A stretch of DNA of 64,000 nucleotides, taken from positions 1 to 64,000 of the forward strand of contig NZ_JAQCNH010000112.1 in assembly GCF_028275115.1 (NCBI RefSeq). Direction: 5' to 3'. The notes beneath the pieces were generated by a model. That model saw nothing but the letters and a program-made list of their open reading frames with translations. It was not told the DNA's origin and searched no databases. This DNA comes from Halorientalis sp. Its GTDB lineage: Archaea > Halobacteriota > Halobacteria > Halobacteriales > Haloarculaceae. Positions within the stretch are counted from its first letter, which is position 1. The number at the start of each line of letters is the position of its first letter. This document shows, one piece after another, positions 59,195 to 64,000 of the stretch. Made by a program: the position numbers and the translations under genes.

Positions 59195-60646
59195 ATGTCC
59201 GACGGACCGGCGGCTGACGACGCGGTGACGGACGGGGGCCAGAACTCCTGGGTCGCGAACTACTTCGGGTTCGCCGAGCACGGTACAGACCTGCGGAGTG
59301 AGATCGTCGCTGGGGTCACGACGTTCCTGACGATGAGTTACATCGTCGTGGTGAATCCCGTGATTCTGACGGCGTATCCGGACGATGGGACACCCGGTGG
59401 CATCGCACTCGCAGGGCACAGTCCAGGCGAGGTGTACCAGATGCTCGCAGTCGTCACCATCCTCGCGTCGGCGGTCGCCATCTTCGTGATGGGGTTCTAC
59501 GCGAACCGGCCGTTCGGGCTGGCACCGGGTCTGGGGCTGAACGCTTTCTTCGCGATCACCGTGGTCGGCGTGCTGGGCGTCCCCTGGCAGACGGCGCTGG
59601 CGGCCATCGTCGTCGAGGGGATCATCTTCGTCGTTCTGACGGCGGTTGGTGCGCGCGAGTTTGTTATCAATCTGTTCCCGGAACCGGTGAAGTTCGGGGT
59701 CGGGACCGGGATCGGACTGTTCCTGGCGATCATCGGCTTCCAGGCGATGGGCATCGTCGTCGACGACCCCGCGACGCTCGTCGGCCTCGGGAACGTCGCC
59801 AGCAATCCGGTCGCGCTCCTCTCGGTGATTGGTCTGTTCATTACGTTCGCGCTGTACGCGGCCAAGGTGCGAGGCGCAATCATCGTCGGCATCGTCGGGA
59901 CGACGCTGATCGGGTGGGGCCTGACAGCAGCAGGCTTCTTCCAGCGGGGTGTTCTCACGCCCGCCTCGATTCCATCGCCCCAGTACGACATCAGACCGCT
60001 CGCAGGAGCCTTCGTCGGCGGGTTCAGTAACGTCGAACCGTTCGTGTTCTCGCTGGTCGTGTTCACCTTCTTTTTCGTGGACTTTTTTGACACTGCGGGA
60101 ACGCTCGTCGGCGTCGGCCAGGCCGGTGGCTTTCTCGACGAGAACGGTGACTTCCCAGACATGGACAAACCGCTGATGGCCGACGCCGTCGGGACGACTG
60201 TCGGCGGGATGCTCGGCACTTCGACCGTGACGACGTTCGTCGAATCCGCGACCGGCGTCGAGGAGGGGGGCCGCACCGGGATGACCGCTCTCGTAATCGG
60301 CCTGTTGTTTCTGGCTTCGCTCGTTGTGGTGCCACTGGCGGCCGCGATCCCACAGTACGCCTCACACATCGCGCTCGTGGTCGTCGCCGTCCTGCTGATG
60401 CGCAACGTCACCGACATCCAGTGGAACGACTTCTCCCACTCTGTGCCGGCCGGGTTGACGATCATGGTGATGCCGCTGACATACTCCATCGCCTACGGCA
60501 TCGCCGCCGGAATTGTCAGCTATCCCATCGTCAAGACCGCGCAGGGCGAGTGGCGCGACGTCCACGTCGGCCAGTGGCTACTAGCGGCCGCCTTCGTGGT
60601 CTACCTCGGTGTCCGGACCGGTGGAGTGTTGACTTCGATCGCCTGA
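59195..60646 (+). CDS. NCS2-family (AzgA-type) purine permease
   Basis: A 483-residue membrane protein with about 12-14 segments. GVTTFLTMSYIVVVNPVIL is the AzgA N-terminal motif, GLAPGLGLNAFFA the substrate loop in TM3, and FFFVDFFDTAGTLVGV with GTSTVTTFVESATGVEEGGRTG the TM8-10 signatures. It transports adenine, guanine or hypoxanthine with protons; specificity is not resolved. The start ATG 59195 is preceded by CAACACATAAC (59152-59162). Confidence 0.9.
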   Translation: MSDGPAADDAVTDGGQNSWVANYFGFAEHGTDLRSEIVAGVTTFLTMSYIVVVNPVILTAYPDDGTPGGIALAGHSPGEVYQMLAVVTILASAVAIFVMGFYANRPFGLAPGLGLNAFFAITVVGVLGVPWQTALAAIVVEGIIFVVLTAVGAREFVINLFPEPVKFGVGTGIGLFLAIIGFQAMGIVVDDPATLVGLGNVASNPVALLSVIGLFITFALYAAKVRGAIIVGIVGTTLIGWGLTAAGFFQRGVLTPASIPSPQYDIRPLAGAFVGGFSNVEPFVFSLVVFTFFFVDFFDTAGTLVGVGQAGGFLDENGDFPDMDKPLMADAVGTTVGGMLGTSTVTTFVESATGVEEGGRTGMTALVIGLLFLASLVVVPLAAAIPQYASHIALVVVAVLLMRNVTDIQWNDFSHSVPAGLTIMVMPLTYSIAYGIAAGIVSYPIVKTAQGEWRDVHVGQWLLAAAFVVYLGVRTGGVLTSIA

Positions 60647-60700
60647 CCGCAACAGTTTTTGAGCCGACAGCTATCGTGAATGAACTGATGATTGTGAAAG

Positions 60701-60913
60701 TTGCCGGCGGGCGGCCCGCCGGTGCCCACCCTGCAATTTCGCGAGTCACCTGCCCTGGGCTTCGCAGTACTGGTCACGCTGGCGTTTTTTGCCGGCGGGA
60801 CGGCCGCCGCCGCCGGCGGAACAGACACACCGAGCGACGGGTGTACCGTCGTGGTCGACGACGACCGAACGATTCTGGACCTGCTGAGCGACGACGACGG
60901 CGGGTCGTCGTGA
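60701..60913 (+). CDS. Possible small exported or membrane protein, 70 aa
   Basis: The frame from TTG 60701 has one hydrophobic stretch (LGFAVLVTLAFFAGGTAAAAGG) and a short acidic tail CTVVVDDDRTILDLLSDDDGGSS. The TTG start and the short length make it doubtful. The remaining stretch 60914-61138 shows no gene. A T5 after the permease stop (60655-60659) may be its terminator. Confidence 0.3.
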   Translation: MPAGGPPVPTLQFRESPALGFAVLVTLAFFAGGTAAAAGGTDTPSDGCTVVVDDDRTILDLLSDDDGGSS

Positions 60914-61138
60914 CGAGCCGGAAACGCCTGCAGTTGGTCACGGGGAACTGTCTGTCGCGGAACTGGCTAGCATCCGCCGGCCGCAGGCCGTCGATTCACC
61001 GGACGCGGGTTCGTCGAGCGCAGTTCCGGCTTTTTTCCTCGCAGTTTTATTGGTGATGACGCGCTCCGCGTGCCACCGGACGCAGAAAGCAGTGGAGACC
61101 AAAAGCCTAAGCACGGTGAAAGCGTATCGAACTATACC

Positions 61139-61507
61139 ATGAGTACTGAGACAGAAAGCGGCGACGACCTTCGAGAGCAGATCACGAACTTCCTCCGCCG
61201 GAACTTCCCACAGATTCAGATGCACGGCGGGAGTGCGGCCATCGAGGACATCGACCGGGAGTCCGGCGAGGTCTCCATTCAGCTCGGCGGCGCGTGTTCG
61301 GGCTGCGGTATCTCCCCGATGACGATTCAGGCGATCAAGACCCGCATGACAAAGGAGATTCCCGAGGTCGAAACGGTTCACGCCAACACTGGCGGCGGCA
61401 TGGGTGGTAACGAGGGTATGGCCGGCGGCTCCACTAGCCCCTCGTTCCCGGGCCACGAGTCGAGCGGCGGCGACGACAGCGACGAAGGGCCCGAAGCGCC
61501 GTTCTGA
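61139..61507 (+). CDS. NifU C-terminal-domain Fe-S scaffold-like protein
   Basis: A 122-residue protein. LREQITNFLRRNFPQIQMHGGSAAIEDID and LGGACSGCGISPMTIQAIK with the CxxC cluster-binding pair are the NifU-C/NfU domain. The remaining 40 residues are a Gly/Ser/Met-rich acidic tail. Such stand-alone NfU proteins deliver Fe-S clusters. A TATA-like AAAAGCCTAAG lies at 61100-61110. No suf or isc genes are adjacent. Confidence 0.87.
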   Translation: MSTETESGDDLREQITNFLRRNFPQIQMHGGSAAIEDIDRESGEVSIQLGGACSGCGISPMTIQAIKTRMTKEIPEVETVHANTGGGMGGNEGMAGGSTSPSFPGHESSGGDDSDEGPEAPF

Positions 61508-61588
61508 GGTCACCGACAGTTTTTTTCGGAACAGTCACCCATCGGGCGTAGAGTACTTAATCCGTCGAGACGTGTCGTCTAACCTGTC

Positions 61589-63103
61589 ATGACTGAGACC
61601 GGGGCGTCGAACGTGTTGTTCGTCGTGTTAGATACGGTTCGGAAAGCGAATCTCACGCCCTACGGTTACGACCGGGAGACGACGCCCACGCTGGCGGCGT
61701 TCGCGTCGGAAGCGACGACCTACGAGCAGGCCGTCGCGCCGGCTCCATGGACACTTCCGGTCCACGCCTCGATGTTTACCGGGCGGTACCCGAGCGAACA
61801 CGGCGCGACACAGGAGACGCCGTACCTGGAGGGAGCGACCACGCTGGCGACGTCGCTGTCGGCCGCGGGCTACGAGACGGCCTGTTACTCCTCGAACGCC
61901 TGGATTACGCCCTACACCCGCCTCACGGCCGGGTTCGACACCTACGACAACTTCTTCCAGATCATGCCCGGAGACATCCTCTCGGGGCCGCTGGCCCGTA
62001 TCTGGATGGCGATGAGCGGCAGTGACCGACTCCGATCGGTCACGGACCTCCTCGTCGACATCGGGAACAGGGTCCACGAACGCCTCGCCGCCGAGGGGGG
62101 CGGTGACACGAAGACACCGGCAGTGGTCGACCGGACCAAGGAGTTTATTTCGGGAACCGACGGACCGTTTTTCGCGTTTCTCAACCTGATGGACGCACAC
62201 CTGCCGTACCGTCCGCCTGCGGAGTACGCCGAAACGTTCGCTCCGGGCACCGACCCATCGAGTGTCTGCCAGAACGCGAAGGAGTTCAACTCTGGGGCCC
62301 GCGATATCGACGACGCGGAGTGGGAGGAGATCGTCGGACTGTACGACGCCGAGATCAGGCATATGGACGACCAACTCGGCCGGCTGTTCGGCTGGCTCCA
62401 GGCGACGGGCCACTGGGAGGACACGACGGTCGTCGTCTGTGCCGACCACGGTGAACTCCACGGTGAACACGACCTCTACGGCCACGAGTTCGGCGTCTAC
62501 GATCCGATTGTGAACGTCCCACTCATGATCAAACATCCCGACCTGCCAGCGGGTGAGCACGACCAGACGACGACGGTCGAGTTGCTGGACCTGTACCACA
62601 CGATTCTGTCCGCGACCGGCGTCGACGCGGCCCCCGGCGGCGTCGGGGTCGACCCGGTGCGGTCGCTGCTGTCCCCGGAGTACCGGTCTTTCGACGGGGA
62701 CGGGGGCGAAGCGGTCGTTCCCGAGCGGGGCCAGTACGGCTTCGTCGAGTACCACCGCCCCGTCGTCGAGTTGCGCCAACTCGAGAACGCGGCGGCCGAC
62801 GCTGGACTCGAAATCCCCGACGAATCCCGGTTTTACTCCCGGATGCGAGCGGTCCGACACCCCGATGTAAAGTACATTCGCAACGAGCGCATCCCGGACG
62901 AGGGGTACCGTCTCAGTGCCGACCCCGAGGAGACGACGAACGTCGCCGGCGACGACGAGGCGGTCGCCGCCGCGGCGTCGGCGTTGGCCGCCTTCGCGGA
63001 CGCGGTCGGCGCCGAGTGGCGGGCGGTCGACGACGACGACGTGCTCGAAGAGATGGACACCGCCACCAGAGAACGACTCGCCGAACTGGGCTATCTGGAC
63101 TGA
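61589..63103 (+). CDS. Sulfatase/alkaline phosphatase-superfamily enzyme with a non-canonical nucleophile site
   Basis: A 504-residue protein. VLFVVLDTVR gives the first metal aspartate (D15). The active-site segment reads PWTLPVHASMFTGRYPSE, where sulfatases have C/S-x-P-x-R: here T55-L-P57-V-H59, so no formylglycine-forming Cys or Ser. Other ligands are present (NLMDAHLPY; CADHGELHGEHDLYGHEFG). A threonine nucleophile points to a phosphotransferase such as the LtaS/OpgB-like group rather than a sulfatase. It is soluble with no signal peptide. Confidence 0.82.
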   Translation: MTETGASNVLFVVLDTVRKANLTPYGYDRETTPTLAAFASEATTYEQAVAPAPWTLPVHASMFTGRYPSEHGATQETPYLEGATTLATSLSAAGYETACYSSNAWITPYTRLTAGFDTYDNFFQIMPGDILSGPLARIWMAMSGSDRLRSVTDLLVDIGNRVHERLAAEGGGDTKTPAVVDRTKEFISGTDGPFFAFLNLMDAHLPYRPPAEYAETFAPGTDPSSVCQNAKEFNSGARDIDDAEWEEIVGLYDAEIRHMDDQLGRLFGWLQATGHWEDTTVVVCADHGELHGEHDLYGHEFGVYDPIVNVPLMIKHPDLPAGEHDQTTTVELLDLYHTILSATGVDAAPGGVGVDPVRSLLSPEYRSFDGDGGEAVVPERGQYGFVEYHRPVVELRQLENAAADAGLEIPDESRFYSRMRAVRHPDVKYIRNERIPDEGYRLSADPEETTNVAGDDEAVAAAASALAAFADAVGAEWRAVDDDDVLEEMDTATRERLAELGYLD

Positions 63104-63278
63104 TCGACCGCGGCGCAGGCACCTCTGCGTCGGAGCGGTCACCCACGAACGTCGGCGGGCGATTCGGTCCGCGGTTCCAGCGACGTGGCAACTCGCCTTC
63201 GGCGGCAGAAACGAGAGTCCCGCACCGTCTCCAAGGAGTTCCGGCGGGTATTAGTCCCGTCGGCCCGCGGCTTTCGAT

Positions 63279-63821
63279 ATGGCCAATCAACAGCTCATCG
63301 ACGCGCTCAGAGACGCCGACGCGGTGACGTTCGGCGAGTTCGAGCTGTCCCACGGCGGCACGTCGAGCTACTACATCGACAAGTACGTCTTCGAGACCGA
63401 CCCACGGTGTCTGGAACTGATCGCGGAGGCCTTCGCGGCGCGGGTGGACGCGTCCAAACTCGCGGGTGTCGCTCTCGGCGCGGTCCCCCTGGTGGCGGTC
63501 ACGAGCGTCGAAACCGGCCGGCCCTACGTCATCGCACGCAAACAATCAAAGGAGTACGGCACCGGCAACCGCATCGAGGGGACCCTCGCAGAGGGCGAGG
63601 AAGTCCTCGTCCTCGAAGACATCGCGACCACCGGCCAGAGCGCCGTCGACGCCGTCGCGGCGCTACGCGAGGCAGGTGCAGTCGTCGACCGCGTCCTCGT
63701 CGTCGTCGACCGGCAGGAGGGCGCGACCGAGAACCTTGCCGAGCACGATGTCGAACTGGAGTCGTTGTTGACCGCCGACGACCTGCTCGAGGGCGCCCCC
63801 GAAGAGGTCGACGGCGAGTGA
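63279..63821 (+). CDS. pyrE: Orotate phosphoribosyltransferase
   Basis: A 180-residue OPRTase. [22 protein letters not shown] is the N-terminal motif, [12 protein letters not shown] the hood, [19 protein letters not shown] the flexible catalytic loop, and [18 protein letters not shown] the PRPP-binding motif. It makes OMP in pyrimidine synthesis. It is monocistronic, without pyrF nearby. The last 179 bases of the window hold no gene I can support. Confidence 0.93.
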   Translation: MANQQLIDALRDADAVTFGEFELSHGGTSSYYIDKYVFETDPRCLELIAEAFAARVDASKLAGVALGAVPLVAVTSVETGRPYVIARKQSKEYGTGNRIEGTLAEGEEVLVLEDIATTGQSAVDAVAALREAGAVVDRVLVVVDRQEGATENLAEHDVELESLLTADDLLEGAPEEVDGE

Positions 63822-64000
63822 CGTCTGCCCCGGCGTGAACGCCGAGACAGGGACCGACTGCCGTAGCCCGTCCGCGTCTGGCGAGCAGGAACCGTCGTGC
63901 CACACCGACAGCGTCCACGTGCCACGGGAGGCCGTCTGTGGACTCCGGCTAGCAGGCTACGGGCCTGTGTGTGGCCCGCACATCACCGTTGGGCCTTTGT

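Overview
The window is chromosomal DNA from an extremely halophilic archaeon (class Halobacteria). The evidence is high GC with strongly GC-biased third codon positions, very acidic proteins, leaderless genes with TATA boxes about 25-33 nt before the start codon, and archaeal marker genes: aRF1, RPA3 with its partner RPAP3, an A-type ATP synthase, CDP-archaeol synthase, GGPP synthase, archaeal HTH-riboflavin kinase, Taw1 and Tfx. The protein set suggests a Haloarcula/Halomicrobium-like lineage, but genus is not resolved. I see no rRNA, tRNA or CRISPR array.

Layout. 1-1254: the end of an IS200/IS605-type element (DUF2080 protein plus the TnpB N-terminus) abutting an SDR gene that has lost its N-terminus. 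1368-9033: a membrane protein, small conserved proteins, a remnant bat-type HTH gene, the rpa3-rpap3-RHH cluster and the arsenic operon arsR-arsC-acr3. 9178-19349: a CPBP protease, a sugar-nucleotide pyrophosphorylase, an atypical SDR, Tfx, TRAM, hydrolase, radical SAM, PsiE, DUF373, HicB and GGPP synthase genes. 19350-21718: etfBA followed by a duplicated etfA-tail/terminator unit. 21829-24983: a membrane-anchored HTH regulator divergent from a secreted protein and a pilin-like protein. 25804-35332: the A-type ATP synthase cluster H-I-K-E-C-F-A-B, then D behind its own promoter. 35539-40497: DUF6276, aRF1, a MinD-like ATPase, a 40-aa membrane microprotein and argS.

40650-49244 is the accessory, decaying stretch. 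It holds a Tat-exported protein and its broken paralog, a TnpB-only IS inserted in that paralog, two tandem paralogs of a haloarchaeal family, taw1, a chimeric DJ-1-like gene, the ribK-ribB operon with upstream repeated motifs, and about 1 kb with no confident gene. 49245-63821 returns to housekeeping: ilvE, DUF502, a proline dehydrogenase pseudogene, carS, the tetrapyrrole operon hemC-cobA-hemD, a HEAT-repeat protein, a RecJ-like DHH protein, DUF5783, a Rid remnant, a purine permease, a NifU-domain protein, a sulfatase-fold enzyme and pyrE.

No block is clearly a new defence or mobile system. The best leads are the DUF2080-TnpB pair and the second TnpB with its structured 3' region, the membrane regulator/secreted protein/pilin module, the TCGTTAC repeats in front of the self-regulating-type ribK gene, the duplicated etfA terminator, and a recurring T-tract 3' element. 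At least six genes are truncated, frameshifted or fused, which indicates active local decay.
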